DNA of 64,000 nt from Anthoceros angustus (Eukaryota; Streptophyta; Anthocerotopsida; Anthocerotales; Anthocerotaceae): NCBI GenBank assembly GCA_010909165.1, contig VJWM01000182.1, forward strand, positions 248,001 through 312,000, written 5' to 3'. Shown one piece after another: positions 44,956 through 57,658 of the stretch (within the stretch, counting starts at the first letter, position 1; every line of letters starts with the position of its first letter). The notes under the pieces are model-generated. The model saw only the letters and a program-made list of their open reading frames with translations, did no database searches and was not told the DNA's origin. The translations under genes were made by a program, and so were the position numbers.

Positions 44956-47900
44956 ATGGCAGAAGGGCCATCCGTGTTGGAGCGGATGCTGCTCGAGCTT
45001 CAAGGGAAAGCGAGCGGGTCAGGGTCATCGAAGCTAGAATCTGGCAGTCGCAAGGTAGAGCCAGCCTATGAGGAAGCGGAAAGAGAGCGAGAGCGAGAGC
45101 CCGAAGATTCTAAAGGTGCACTAGACGCTCGGGCACCACAGCCGAAGGTGAAGCAGGCTGTGAAGGTGGTTCAGCCTGCTCCGCCTCCGGTTGCTCCTGA
45201 AACAGAGCAAGTAGACGATGTACCATCGCACTTGTCCTATTTAGAACGCCTCCTGTATAATATACAGAAGAAGGAAGGCAAGACAAAGTTCTCCAACTTC
45301 TTAAAGCCTGTGGAGGAACGAAACAAACTGGATGTCAAAGCCACATCCGTGCCTCCCCTTGTCTCAGAGAGACAACGTGAAGTCAGCACAGCTAACTTCA
45401 GCCATCTTAGTCCACTCATGCAGCAAGACTCCCCTGTTCCGGAAGTGATAACCAGGAGCACTCCAGGATCATCACCAACACCACCTCCTCCCCCTCCTGC
45501 ACCCGCAGCTCTGCAAGGGGGAGCACTCAAAGACACAACCAGGAACTCTCCAGGAGCATCATCACCACCTTCTTCTCCTTCTCGCACTGTCTTACCAGGA
45601 GCAGGAGCAGGACTGCAAAACATAATCAGAGACGATCCAAGATCACCCCCACCCCACCCCCACCCGCGCCCCACCCCACCCCTCCTCCTCGCCCTACAGT
45701 TCTACGAGGAGCAGGAGGAGGATTGCAAAACATAACCAGGAACGCTCTAGGATCATCACCACCACCTGGTCTCCAACAGCAACCAGTATCCGACCCACCT
45801 CCAGAACCACCACCCCTACTTCCTCCACTCCACCTCCACCTCCACCTCCACCTCCACCTCCACCTCCACCTCCACCTCCACCTCCACCTCCACCTCCACC
45901 TCCTCCACCTCCACCTCCACCTCCTTCCCTCACAGGTCTACGCAAGGACAAACAACCAGGACCGCTATATACCCACCTCTAGGACCACCACCACCACCTC
46001 CTCCACCACGTCCTCCACCTCCTCCTCCTCCTCCTCCTCCTCCTCCACCCCTCCACCTCCACCTCCACCTCCACCTCCACCTCCCTTCACAGGTCTGCAG
46101 AAAGCAACCAACAACCAAGACCGATCTATACCCACCTGAGGGATCACCACTTCCACCACCACCTCCTCCTCACAGGTCTGCGACAGCAACCAACTCCCAC
46201 GACCGCTCTGTACCCACTACCACCACCACAACCACCACCTCCTCCACCACCTCCTCCACCACCTCCTCCTCCACCTCCTCCTCCACCACCTCCTCCTCGT
46301 CCTCCGTCCACAGCTCTAAGACGGATACCTCCACCACCTCCACCACCTTTTGCACCTACTGCCTGGAACATCACTGGTAGACCAGAGCCACCAGCAGGGT
46401 ATGGTGACTTTCTGCAGCCAAAGGTGTCAGAAGAATCGATTTCACTGGATTCCATGGGGGCACCACAAACCTTGATTAACCATGAAAACTCTGAGGAATC
46501 GGCATTAGACTATTACCAACCTGTCACGTTTGTGCCCTACACAAGTTCCAGACTTCAACGGATCCAGCAGCATATGGAAGAGCTCAAAAAGACAGGTGAC
46601 CAAGCAAAGATTGAAGCTTTCATTACCGCGGTACCCGTGAATGACCCCCTCACCAATAGCCGAAGGGACCCAAGTCAACTAGAACACACATCTTCCGAGG
46701 GCAATAACACAAGAGAAGAAACCATGCAGAATCTCGCAAGCGAGGAAACGTCTTCCACACTTGGCGGCTCTTCAAAGACGGAAGACAATGTGAAGGCGTC
46801 GAGTTTGGAGTTGTTGCGAAAAATTCAGAAAGAATTTTCAGATATAGGTGCAGGAAAGACTGCCACTCTGACGATGAAACCTAGTACTGCGAAACAATCA
46901 GCCCGGCCGCTAACACCAATCATCCCAGAGCTGAAGGATGCTGACCCAGTTCCAGACTTTGTACCTTACACGAGCGCAAGGATGCAGCGGATCGAGGAAG
47001 AGATAAGACAACTGAAGGAAGCAGGTGACAAGGAAAAACTTGAAGCTTTTCTCACCTGGAAGAAGCCAAGGGATAATACAACTACACCAGACGATGCTAC
47101 TGAGGATCGTGGCAGAGAAAACCGTCGTTCAAGCGCCATACTGTCTATGCTACAACAGATGCGACAAGAACTGGCTGCCTTAAGCGGGACTGTGGACTCG
47201 GAGCCTGATGAGGCTTCCCAGCTCACAGTGCTACCTGCACCATCTCCAGAGTCAGCAACAGAAACTGTAGAGAATCTAAAGCTACAGAAGATAAAAGTAG
47301 AATTGGCTGCCTTAGACGGGGCTGTGAACTCGGGGACTGAGGCTTCCCAGCTCCCATTGCTACCAACACCATCTCCAGAGACAGAAACAGAAACTCCAGA
47401 GCCAGCAACAGAAACCGTACAGAATTTTATGCTACAGAAGATGAAGGAAGTGGTGGCTGCCCTGAGCGGGACTGTGGAGGCTTCACCAACCTCAGAGTCA
47501 GCGTTAGCTGAGAGCGCATTCCTGGATGGGGGTGTCGGGCATGATGAGACAGAGAATCGACCACCAGAAGCTTTGAGCTCTTCAGGGTCAGCAGAGGACG
47601 GGCAAGACGAGTTCTGGCTTGTCCGCCAGATGAGGGAGAAACTACAGAGCCTGGGTATGGCAATGACGAGAACCCTGGACGCTAGTATAAAAGAACACAG
47701 CACGCAGAAGGAGACAAATCCTAGAGGGCTGGCAGATTGGCAAGCAGGATTGTCCATTCGGCCCGAGGGCAGGGATGACGAAAACTCAGATTGGGAAGAG
47801 GACGCGACAGAGCGATACAGACCGATTGCATTGGAGTTCGCCGTCAGCGAGCCTCAGGGGCCTGATGCTAGAAGAGGCCTTGAAGACACATTGCGGAGGT

Positions 47901-48265
47901 TGGCGGGGGCTAGTCAGCAAGGGCCCAAGACAGGAGAAAAGGCTTTCCGGCCAAACTTGTGGAAGCTCTTCCTGTCGGAGCAGCGTGTGTGTTTCCTGTG
48001 GAATCGCAATCGTAGTCGGATGAAAACAACATCGGTGAGAGAAGATATTCTGGAGCAGCCCTGGCCCGACTGGGAGAGAATGAGAGGCCTATACCAGAGG
48101 GACATCAGGGCAACCACCGTGAAGAACGAGGCGATCTTGAAGAGCACTTTGGAGCAGGTGTCGCTGCGCAAGAAGCAAGGCATCGCTATGCCTCTGGAGC
48201 AAGAAACGAAGAAGCTGGAAGAAGAGGTATGTAAGCTGCTACACTTACGAAGGAGACAACGCTAA
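44956..48265 (+). CDS. Unrecognised proline-rich, repeat-containing protein
   Basis: Two solid open blocks are seen: 44956-45735 (259 codons) and an open frame that includes 46424-48265 and extends upstream to about 46176. They lie in different frames and must be joined by splicing or have been broken by repeat expansion. The first block has SYLERLLYNIQKKEG. The middle is FH1-like polyproline coded by CCACCT arrays. The second block has two FVPYTSxRxQRIxxxxxxLK repeats (residues about 36 and 179 counted from 46424), four to five MxxELAALxGxV-like heptad units (47140-47660) and a basic, helical C-terminus (RKKQGIAMPLEQE). Mostly disordered or coiled coil. No known family recognised; an adaptor or cytoskeletal role would be a guess. 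Confidence 0.55.
45590..46300 (+). repeat. CCACCT/CTCCAC minisatellite with repeated exon-like units
   Basis: Long (CCACCT)n runs (45825-45930, 46050-46085, 46240-46300) alternate with related 45-50-bp units starting GGTCTRC at 45935, 46092 and 46175, with a diverged relative at 45760. Each unit is preceded by a pyrimidine tract and CACAG, exactly like a splice acceptor. Read in one register each gives a QQP-T-LYPP-like peptide. Confidence 0.75.
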
Positions 48266-48640
48266 GGTCGTTTCAAAGCGAGACCACACTGCACCTTACA
48301 CAATCCACCGGCGTCACAGGGTTGCTGCAGGAACGACAGCTCACAGGCAGCTGCACGCTTCTCTCGCTCATGCCCGCTGCTCCAGGTCGCCTACCTGCAC
48401 CAGCCCGTCTGCCGGAGATGGAGGGCTTTTCTTCTACCATTCCGGTGTCATGGGTGGGAGTGAGTCATGCCCACCACGCAAGACTCCACTCACCAAACTC
48501 CCCTATCATCAGGCGGAACTCGTAACCAAGGCCAGACTTGAAAGGATGAAGGTGAGTTCCAGATTCACCTGCGGAGAGAAGCCATCCCATGTCTCATTTA
48601 AGACTCCTCATCGTTCTTGTGCAGGCTATGGAGGGAGGCG

Positions 48641-50079
48641 TCAGTACTCGCCGATGAGAGCCAGGAGGAAATCCCTGTAATCGCCGGACAGTTCCTCCTG
48701 AATCACCCCCGCAAGTGATTTATTGTACTTGTTCTGAAACTCTGCTTTGATGTATTGCATGTCAATTTCTGCTCGACTTACGACCAGCTGTATCAACCTC
48801 TCATTGTCGGTGCCGCGTCCTTTGGTGGCTTTGTTTAGTGCCTGCAGGATGAACGTCGGCCGACTCCAGCATAAGGGGACTGGAATGCTTCATGCAACAG
48901 GGCACAGCATGCAGAGGTGTCGGACTCACCTGCGCGAAGTACCTGGCGGGATAGTTGGCCTTGACAATGGCTTTCAGAGCCTGCTGGAAATGCCCACTTG
49001 TTTCCCTCTTTATTGCCTGAAGGGTGCAGGACGAGAGACGAAGCTGTATTAAGTGTGAATTGCATCAAGTTGCCATGCCATGCCTGCAGCTACGGTACGT
49101 ACCACTTCCAGGCTGTGACCATGCATTTCCTTGTAGGCCGTCAGTGTGGCAGCTAATTGAGCAGGGCCCCTGGAACTCAGAACCCCGATGAACCTTTTCT
49201 CGTCGGTTCCCACATGGCCTTCCCCGGCCCTGTAAAGTTCTCTGGCCTCCACCCGAGCTAGCCCCCAGTCCACAGCTGGGGTGTCCGGTCGATGATTACC
49301 AATACAAGCCAAGAGGAGCTGCCGTTGCCAGACCGGGTGCACCGCAAACAAAATCAGCGGACTCGCGTGAGCCAGAAAAATACCGCAGGAAGCTGACAAC
49401 AAGCACATGGAAAAGGTAGTTCAAGCAAACCTCTTGATAGTGCCCGCTGGTCTCTGCTGCAACGTCTTGTTCAAGGTGCGCATTGTATCTGGCGTAGTAG
49501 GCCTGTTTGATGAGCTGAAGCTGCGTCGAGGTTCGAGTGCAAAGGATGTCGATCAGGACGCTGTCCTTGGTACCGAGCCCGGCAAAGGCGTCGTGCAGCA
49601 ACTCCGCATCCCTGATGGCTGGGTCCAGCATCCAAAGGAGCACTGCCCTCTGCCCAACGTTGGATCCACCAATGCGCGTTACTCTGACGGCTGACCTACT
49701 GCTGCTTTGCTGCTGGCAGGCAGCTCAAGTGCTCAACCCAAGTGCTCAAGTACCTCAAAATTTCCGTGCAGCTCGGACCTGAGGCGCTGAGCCAAATCTT
49801 CCCCATAGGTGGCCTTGTAGTGACGCCCAATCTCCAGACGCTGGGGCGTGTTCTTGTGTGCCAGAATTTGGATCACTCTGTAGTCATCCGTCCCGAAACC
49901 TTGAGAGTAGCAGAGCAACCATTTGAGATGACAGCAGTAGACAAACGAGCTTTCTTCCACAACACGGCATCGCAGCGAAAGCATACAGGAAGGAACAGGC
50001 ACCTACCTCGGAATGCTCTGTGGAGAATGTGGCAGTCCTGCTCCATGTTGGAGTATAGTGGGGGCCTTATTGTCGCCAT
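48641..50079 (-). CDS. Annexin
   Basis: Calcium-dependent membrane-binding protein. Six exons on the minus strand close in phase: 50079-50007, 49899-49754, 49649-49431, 49318-49103, 49016-48930, 48841-48641, for 313 residues, the usual plant length. Four annexin repeats are seen. Repeat 1 has GFGTDDYRVIQILAHKN, repeat 2 GLGTKDSVLIDILCTRT, repeat 3 HVGTDEKRFIGVLSSRG and repeat 4 GRGTDNERLIQLVVSR. The family's Ca site (GxGT with a distal Asp/Glu) looks best kept in repeats 1 and 4, as in other plant annexins. The ATG at 50079 gives a short N-terminus (MATIRPPLYS). Cytosolic, membrane-recruited. Confidence 0.95.
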
Positions 50080-50330
50080 AGCAACCAACCCTTCTCCTCG
50101 ACTTTCCTGTCTTCAGACGCTACCCGCCACACCTTGCTGCCTGCAGGACTCGCAGGAGCCTTGGGCCCTGGCTGCCTTGTACAAATGCCTAGAGAAGAAC
50201 CGTCATCGATGTAGACAACGGGCTATGACACACAAACCGACACTGACAAGGTATCGAACGAAGTTGATGATATTCGGCCTCATAGTAAACAATTCCCTGG
50301 CTCTGTTTAAGCAATAGGCGCCGGGCCCGC

Positions 50331-51630
50331 CTAGGCTGACAGTCCATTATACGAGCCAGCGCTCACAAATTTGGCCATGTCCATGAGGCCGGCCTGGGTG
50401 TACAACTCGGCGAGCTGACCCCTAACACTGTCCCAGTTGCCTTCAACTGCAGTCAAGTCTAACAAGAAAGCGGCTTGGTCGGCTGCCACTTGCTCACTGG
50501 ACTTGCCCTTGAGCAGGTCTTCCCTCCTGCCTTCGTCCGTCACTCTTTCCCTCATGAACTCGATCTGCTCATCGCCCCATCCCGCGATGGCTGCGACCTC
50601 GCCGTAGCTGCGCCCCAGAGTCCACCAGGGGGACTTCAACGCAATCCTGGCTGCGTCCCTGGATTCCTTCTTCCGGCCAGCATCAGCCAGAATCTCGGCA
50701 TTGAACACGAACGGCCGTCCGAAACCAGGGAAGTGCTTCCTGCTGGCGTAGTACTCGGCAGTGACCAATGCAGACGTGGTGTCCCCTCTCTGCACAAAAC
50801 CAAGGCAAAACCAGCGCGAGGCCGTGAGAAACGAGTCACACAGCGGCGCAGCAGGTGAAAAGCGTCAAGGTGATTGCGGAGGAAAGCCTCACTTGGAAAT
50901 GCCGCATCGCTAGTCTTTCGAACACATCCGGGAAGAGCCCCACTTGCTTCATCAAATACACCTCCAGGCTAGGCAGCTTGACGGGGACAGTATCGCCTCT
51001 TCGGTGCAGCTCTTCACCTACCTTGCCCGCAGCCGCAAAGATGGCATCCGCAGTCGGGGAGTCGTAATACTCCGCTTCCACCAGAAGCCTGTGCACCAGC
51101 TCGGCAGGACTCTTGGCCAGCAAGGTGACCCCGTGCTTGGAGACGCGGACAACCGGAATGTCCATTCCCTCCGGAGCAGTCGGCCATCTCAAGAGAGCTG
51201 TGGTCACCACCGACGATTCCTGCTCCTTCTCCGCCTCCTTGTCCTCCTCCGCCGTGCATTCGGAGATGGGAATTGCGAGAGGGAAAACGCCAGCCCGCCG
51301 CTCCCACGGGGCGACCAGGGTTTCCCCCCTAGCCGCAAGAACGGAGAGCAGCGGCGCCAGGGCGGGAGGGGGCGCTAGTTTCGCCACATCCGTCACAAAC
51401 GACTCGACGCTGGCGAAAGAGGGAGGAGCTGACACCGAGGTGGACTCGGACGCATTGGAGACTTCCCTGGTGAGCGAGGCACAAGCCCGGATCCGCGTCA
51501 GGCGGGTGCTTGCTACTGTCGGAGCTGGACCTGCAGCAGGCCGAAGGCACAGCAGCAGATCTAGGGCTTTCAACATGCTCATGCTTCTCAGAGCCTGTGC
51601 CGACAAGCCGCTGCCTGGGAGGACAACCAT
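50331..51630 (-). CDS. Conserved plastid-targeted protein of unknown function
   Basis: Two exons (51630-50893 and 50789-50331) encode 398 residues. The first 60 or so are rich in Ser/Ala/Arg/Leu with almost no acids (transit-peptide-like). The mature part contains LLAKSPAELVHRLLVEAEYY, VGLFPDVFERLAMRHF and ALVTAEYYASRKHFPGFGRP. These are followed by the highly plant-like block SPWWTLG, VAAIAGWGDEQIEFMRERVT and AADQAAFLLDLTAVEGNWD. I recognise the last block from plant plastid proteins but cannot name a function. It lies on the same strand as, and just upstream of, the annexin gene. Confidence 0.7.
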
Positions 51631-51720
51631 GGCCGGATTGAGCACGAGCGAACAGCTCTGGAAACTCGCATGCACCAAGCATTGAAGTGGAACGAAAACG
51701 CATCTTCTCACCACAGATTG

Positions 51721-51772
51721 GTTGTGGCCGAGCAATCCAATGATCGGTTGTGGCCGAGCAATCCAATGCATG
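51721..51772. repeat. 26-bp tandem repeat, two copies
   Basis: GTTGTGGCCGAGCAATCCAATG plus ATCG is repeated head to tail, with the second copy changed at its last bases. It lies upstream of the plastid-protein start codon. Confidence 0.85.
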
Positions 51773-52353
51773 ACTTCGATGGCGGGCGCAGCCTTGCTTC
51801 ACACGTTCAGCCACAGCACAATGCCGCGCGCCGAGAAGCCATTCCACATCCTGCTCCAAGCCGCATGCTCGTCGCCCTATCCATCTTCAGCAGCAGCCGC
51901 CGCAGCCTCAGGCGCAGCAGCGGTGAGCACGTTGGGATGTGGTTCGTTCTCCAGCCGTTCGCCACATGATACGTTTCGCTGCCTCTACATACATAGCCGC
52001 CTTTCGAATAACTAACTACCTCATGGTAAATCGGCAAACGATTTCTTGTAGACCATATGCGGCCTGAGGTCAACATCAATGCGATGCATATCTACAGGCC
52101 AAACCAACACAGGAAAGAAAGAAGGTAACCAACCACCAAAGACGAAGACGAATTGAGCATGGCAGAGCCCCATGCAGAGCTCGAACCCATAAAATAATAG
52201 CAGTATGCCACAATGGGAGGTTGGAATCCATCGTACTGCTCTAGTACTACATCGACTAATACTCCAAGCAAATCAAGTGCTGCTGAAGCCATCCTGAGAG
52301 CAGGCGAAGTGAATCAGGGCGACATCGTCTTCAACACCTATCACCATCCTTAT
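51773..52353. other. Intergenic, no gene seen
   Basis: This gap sits between the start of the plastid-protein gene and the stop of ASCC2. Only short frames without motifs are present; the right part should be the ASCC2 3' UTR. Confidence 0.5.
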
Positions 52354-55300
52354 TCAGGACAAGTCTTTTTTTACATACTCTCTCCGGCGACGATAACCTT
52401 CTCCTCTTCCACTTCCACTGAATTGCCTTGCCTCAAGTTTCCCTTCAGAGACACCATCTGCAGCTGGGAACTCCTGCTTCTCATCATCTCCATGATTGCT
52501 TTCTACCAGTCCTGAGCTGTCCCCATCGCCAGCAGATGCACTCCTACTAAAATCCAACGTGGCCTCAGACACTGGCACGTGCTCAACCCTTGACCCAGAG
52601 CCTGAAGCAACTGTGGCTTTAGTAAGAGGGTGTGTTGTTCCATGTTCTTTCACTTGATAACGCTGAATTGGCTGCTGTGTGCGTCGACTTGCACCTCGAT
52701 TCACCCGAGTTGCAGGAGGGTCATTAACTTGCCCGTCAGTAACCATGTCCGCAGGGTGGCCAGGCCCTCTCAAGTCCTCGGTGGTATCAAGGTGAATATC
52801 CGGCTTGCCTTTCCTGTCATTTCCACCTCTGCTGCTTGATGTGCCAAGTAAACCTCGGCTGGCCCCAGATTCAAACCTTCTCCAGCCTAGGCCAGAACTG
52901 CCTCCACTTTGGGGCAAAACATTTGTGATAACATCGTCCAGATTTCCGGTTTCCTCTACCCCAGAATCTCCAGGATACGTGCCAAGATCGTCAAAAGAAT
53001 CGTCATACTCATCATCGTATTCTGCGCCAGTGATGGACACAGCTGTGTCAAAGGCTCCAACCCTTTCTAACCTGGTCCCCGTGGCCATATTCGTACTTGA
53101 ACTCTCCACTGCTGACGGCCAAACCTCTGTGGCAACCTTTTCCTCATGAGTTTCTGGCTGAAAGGAAGGAGGCAGAAATTCGCCTTCAGGAAAGACCTGC
53201 GAAGAAGAGGAGGCTCCTTCCAGAGCCAAAGGTTTTTTGGTCTTGATGGGCGGTGGTTCATCAGTAACTATCCTTTTCCCTTTATCCTTCCCCGACGAGC
53301 CAGAAGTTGGACGTACAGGCTTCTTCTCCAGCCAGGTTTCCAAACCAGCGAGATCTGGATAAAGAGTGCCTTCCAGAACACTCTCTACGACCTTCTCTGG
53401 GTTGTTGTCATAGACCTCCAGGCACGCAAGAATAAATCCTGTGCCAAAAGCAGGAAATATATCGCGGACCTCCTGAACCTTGGACAAAGTGATGGCAGTT
53501 AAAGCTTCATCCTCACCACCTTTACTACTTTCTGAGGACAGCTTCAACGAAGCTGCAACCCCTTTTGTTTTGTAAGAGGAACTTGATTCTTGTTCAGTAG
53601 CTAAGGCAGCCAGATATTCATATTGAGCATCATCAAGGACAAGGGCCCCTGCAAACGTAGTGACAGAAACATGATCTGAAAGTCTTTAAAAAGACGACTC
53701 GGAAAATGATACTCAGATGCAAAACCCTGCTTACCACTGTGACATAGCTGCCGAATAACTTCACAAAGGCCATACTTCTTCTCAATGGCTCTTAGCATGG
53801 ACCCAGTGCAATCCAGCTTCAGGAGTCCGCCTGCACTTCCAAACGAGAAGTTCTCTTTATCCTCAACTCCGAGGGCAATGGCTACCACCGCTTGGATGAC
53901 AAAATCGCCTTGTACTCCAAATCTTTGAGCTTGCACTATTTCTCTATCACTCCCAGCAGCTGAGCTTGATGACCCTCCATCAAATTTGGCCAGGTAAGTT
54001 ATTCGAACTATTTCCCATGCAAGACTAATGAGTTGTATCCGAAGCCTTTTGAACCGCAGGTCAGTATAATCCTTGGATGAGCGCTGATGATCAATAAGCA
54101 CAGTTGTAGCAGAAAACCCCCTGGAAAGGAGAGGTACCAGCGTATCATGGATGCCAGCAATGAAGGGTAAAAAGGGGCCCTGCACATTGCTAGACACAGG
54201 GAAAGTACGTCAATTGAGGGCACCCACAGCAATGCATCAGGAATACAGAAAGCTATGGCACCTTTGAAACTCTTCAAACAAGTACAAGGGAGATGTGAGA
54301 GACACCTGGGAGCAGCAAACGTTGCAAGGATAGAGGCAGCTAGTGGATATGCATGGATGAAGGCGGAGATAGTTGCAACGACATCAGTCAGGTAGTCCAG
54401 CACCTGCATAGTCGAGAGGATGAGAAAAAGGAACAGCTTCCAGCTTTAACCTTAGGAAAAGGTAGGACCGACTAATACCTCCACAAACTGCTGATGGATG
54501 TTGGCATAGTTTAGAGTGGGCGGAGAGGATGCTGGCTGAGACAATGCCTGAACAACAAGGGATACCCGATAGACAAGATGGCATACATTAGTTGTGACAT
54601 CTCCATTTCAGCCACAGGCTACGAAATTAACAAATGTAATCACAGTTACCTGAACTGCATCACGACAGCGACGGTGCATAATGTCGACTGTGTGTACCAA
54701 TGGAGGCACAATTGCTGAGATTTCATCGGCAACATTTGGAACTGCCCTTAACACATTGTTGACCTTCAGTACCAAACAAGTCAGGATTTACCACACTGGT
54801 GCTGGCTCAACTAGTTAATGTCAAGGCCGTGACTGTGAGCAAGAACAAAAACAAAGTGAACAACCATCTCCTAAGGCAAGAGTGAGACACAGGAGAACAG
54901 AAAACCAACCAGGCGGTGTGTTAAGTCTGAATTGTCATGGTCGTAGATTGCGCAAATATCCATAAGCTTGGGTACATCAAATAGTCCTTTGTCAAACAGC
55001 ATCCCTGTGAACGGTGCCGGTACAGGTCAGAAACACTTCTGCCATCAGTGCATTGTTTGCTAATTGAAAGTAGACAGTCTCTCCATGCAGCTGGCTAGCG
55101 TAACCCACTTGCAGGCTCTTTTGCTTGGGAGCTGTCAGCCGATGGTGCGTGAGAATCATGGAAGGATGACCTGCAAACCAGAGGGCTCCTAGATGTGAGG
55201 ATAAGAAACTCCCCTGCATGGAACAGGTCCTCGGGAACCACGAAAGAGCTAACATCACGGATTGCTGCATGTAGAAGGGCTGACAGCGCACTCACATTCG

Positions 55301-55955
55301 GTAAAACACCTTGAAAGTGCGTTGGAAGAGGTCATTATCCCCGATGAGAATTCCCGGTGGAGTTCCATTGTGTGCGGGAACGTACTCGTACCAGCGGCGT
55401 CGAAATTGCAGGTACGTGTCCAAATACTTGTGCAAAGACTCGTCCGTGGTCACTGCTCAACAGCCAAATCCAGAGCAGCCAGTCAGCGACAGAAGAAAAG
55501 CGCAGAGCAGGCCAGAGCGGAGGAATTGCAGGACAGTGAGCTCCGCTCAAACCTAAGCGCGGATGGGAAGCATGATTCCAGCGAAAGGCGAAATGTGGCG
55601 ACCGGAAATGTTACAACACACCCTGTCTCCAAAATTGCTGAGGTTTGAGGCGCAGCAGAGCGGAGAGTTCAGCATTGAGGAGATCCGTCACCTCCTGGCT
55701 CACGGACACGTCCAGCGCGCCCTCCCTGCCAGCTGCTACCGCATCCTCGTGGGGCAGATACGGCAGAAAGCGGCCCTCCGACCTGGACTCCGATGGCCGC
55801 CCTGGCCTGCGAGGCCGCTGCGCTGCCCTCGACCCGGAAGCGGATGCAGACGCAGACGCAGACGCAGATGCAGACGAGGAGGCTGCAGCAGCCTTGTCCG
55901 CTCCAGATTTGACGCCATTGGATTTGGCAGCAGCACCGATTTTGGCCGAGCTCAT
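52354..55955 (-). CDS. ASCC2: Activating signal cointegrator 1 complex subunit 2 homologue (CUE domain)
   Basis: A ubiquitin-binding subunit of the ASCC complex, which acts in alkylation-damage repair and splitting of collided ribosomes. Nine exons on the minus strand close in phase: 55955-55622, 55452-55296, 55170-55109, 55004-54910, 54763-54650, 54547-54479, 54403-54306, 54189-53735, 53648-52354, for 892 residues. The N-terminal block shows RFLPYLPHEDAVA, LLRLKPQQFWRQ, LDTYLQFRRRWYEYVP and KLMDICAIYDHDN. A CUE domain at about 53500-53350 reads VQEVRDIFPAFG, ACLEVYDNNPEKVVESVLEG and LYPDL. The C-terminus is disordered, acidic, then basic (GRGEGYRRRREYV). An Ala/Ser run near the N-terminus comes from a GACGCA repeat at 55845-55875. 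Confidence 0.93.
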
Positions 55956-56737
55956 GGCCAGCTGCGGGTCCGGGACCCGGACCGGGACATGAGCGAGGTC
56001 GACAGGCGGACAAAGCAGCGGCAGCAGCAGCAGCGAGAGCAGGACCAGCAGCTGCTGCTTGGGGGTCGCTACACCAGCAGCAGCACCAGGAGCAGGGAAA
56101 CAGGAACAGCAAAGCAGCGGCTGGACGTCCTGTCAAAAGGCCTTCTGTCACTGCGCTGTTTGAATGGCAGTTGGGTCGTAAACCTGACAGCAATCCCCAC
56201 CTCCACTCCGTATGTCTGTAAAACTTGTGAAACTCCGACTCCCTCGCCGGCGTGGCGTTGCCCACAGCTGGCCTCCTGCAACTAGTACTTGACTGTAACA
56301 TGTTGAGAGCAAACGAGGTCGTCTGACTCCATGGATGCAAATTCCAAAGTTCTTCTCCACCTTCTTGTCTCGGGAAGCACGAAAGCGCGCTGCTGGTGGT
56401 ATCTATACGGCTGCAATCCCCGTACAACACATCGATCCTTGCTACTCCTTAGAAGGTAGTAGTATGTAAAACAAGTGTCCCAGACATCATCATCTCCTTT
56501 AAGGTAGTTCCATATTAGTAAGTCCTGGCTTCTTTGGCCCTTCAGGAGTTGCTTCGCTGCCTGCCTGCATCTGGCAAGGACGTGCAAGGAACCGATGAGA
56601 CTTTAGCTACGTACGTATGTGCAAGGCTCCCCCAAGCTTTGCACTAGGTTGAGGATTGGTTGAGCTACAATAGACCTAACAGCACACAGACATGGGAGCC
56701 CTTTCCTAGGGTTACCTTCTCGGCGTGGAGTCGCAGC
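55956..56737. promoter_or_regulatory. Divergent intergenic region between ASCC2 and MED31
   Basis: This 782-bp gap separates the two start codons and should hold both promoters. The part nearest ASCC2 contains AGC/CAG trinucleotide runs (about 56010-56110). An AAACCTGACAGC..CCTAGGGTTACC context near 56710, just before the MED31 ATG, includes a TAGGGTT telo-box-like word. Confidence 0.45.
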
Positions 56738-57526
56738 ATGGCAGGCCAGCAGCAGCAGCAGGAGGTGCAGACACGGAAAGTGGAGACGGAGGAGGAAGCT
56801 AAGCAACGTTTTCTGCTGGAGCTGGAATTCGTGCAGTGCCTGGCCAATCCGATCTACATCCACTGTACGAGTGGCGCGTGGTTCGGTTGTGATTCGAGTG
56901 TGTAGCATGGAGAAAATCCCTGACGTGCCTCAAGCGCCTGAATCGCAGATCTAGCTCAAAATCGGTACTTCGAGGACGAGGCGTTTGTCAATTACCTCAA
57001 GTACCTGCAGTATTTCCGGCGACCCGAGTATGCCAAGTTCATCGTGTGAGTGACGAGTCCTGGCAATCGTTGCTGTAGGTATGTGGTAGGATGTTGTCTA
57101 AGGTTGTGGCATCCTCTCCTCACCTCCGGCTGGCAGATACCCGCACGCGCTGTTCTTCCTTGAACAAGTGCAGAAACCGCATTTCCGGAGCGCCATGGCT
57201 CATCCTGGCAACAAGGTTTGCCCTGCTGGCCGTACCTGCTTTGGCTGTGGCCGCCTTGCGAGCGTGCGACTTGTTGCCGCTCATCCATCCATCCATGTCT
57301 TGGCTGTTCGCAGGAAGTAGCTCACAGGCAGCAGTTTTACTTCTGGAAGCACTACCGCAACAACAGGCTGAAGCACATCCTGCCCCGGCCTCTCCCGGAA
57401 GAGCCTCCGGCACCTCCTGCTGCTCCAGTACAGCCAGCACCAGCTCCGGCTCCGGCGCCCGCCAAGGTGGAACCGACAACCAGATCCGCTGCAGGCGAGC
57501 GCAGGAAGCGGAAAAACAACGCATGA
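56738..57526 (+). CDS. MED31: Mediator subunit 31 (SOH1)
   Basis: Subunit of the Mediator middle module linking activators to RNA polymerase II. Four exons close in phase: 56738-56864, 56949-57045, 57137-57215, 57314-57526, for 171 residues. The SOH1 domain is complete: RFLLELEFVQCLANPIYIHY, LAQNRYFEDEAFVNYLKYLQ, RRPEYAKFI, YPHALFFLEQVQ and FRSAMAHP. It is followed by the plant-type QQFYFWKHYRNNRLK block and a Pro/Ala-rich, basic tail that may carry the nuclear signal (RRKRKNN). The N-terminal Gln run is short. Confidence 0.96.
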
Positions 57527-57658
57527 CTGCTGCTGGCGTAAAAATATTCATTTAATCAGGTGAATGTGTAGGTGGTTGGTCATCAGTTGAATCGACCTAA
57601 TACTACGATAGTGAGGACTACGGTACATGGCGACTGGCTCGGATTAAGCTGGTCTCCA

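Noticed and set aside
45694-46455. Long minus-strand poly-Gly/Val/Glu open frames
   Set aside because: They are the complement of the CCACCT minisatellite; no start context or family motif.
54188-54305. Alternative 44-nt intron in ASCC2 using a donor at about 54232
   Set aside because: The GT donor at 54305 and AG before 54189 give an ordinary intron length, correct phase and a better family-like peptide (PSNVQGPF).
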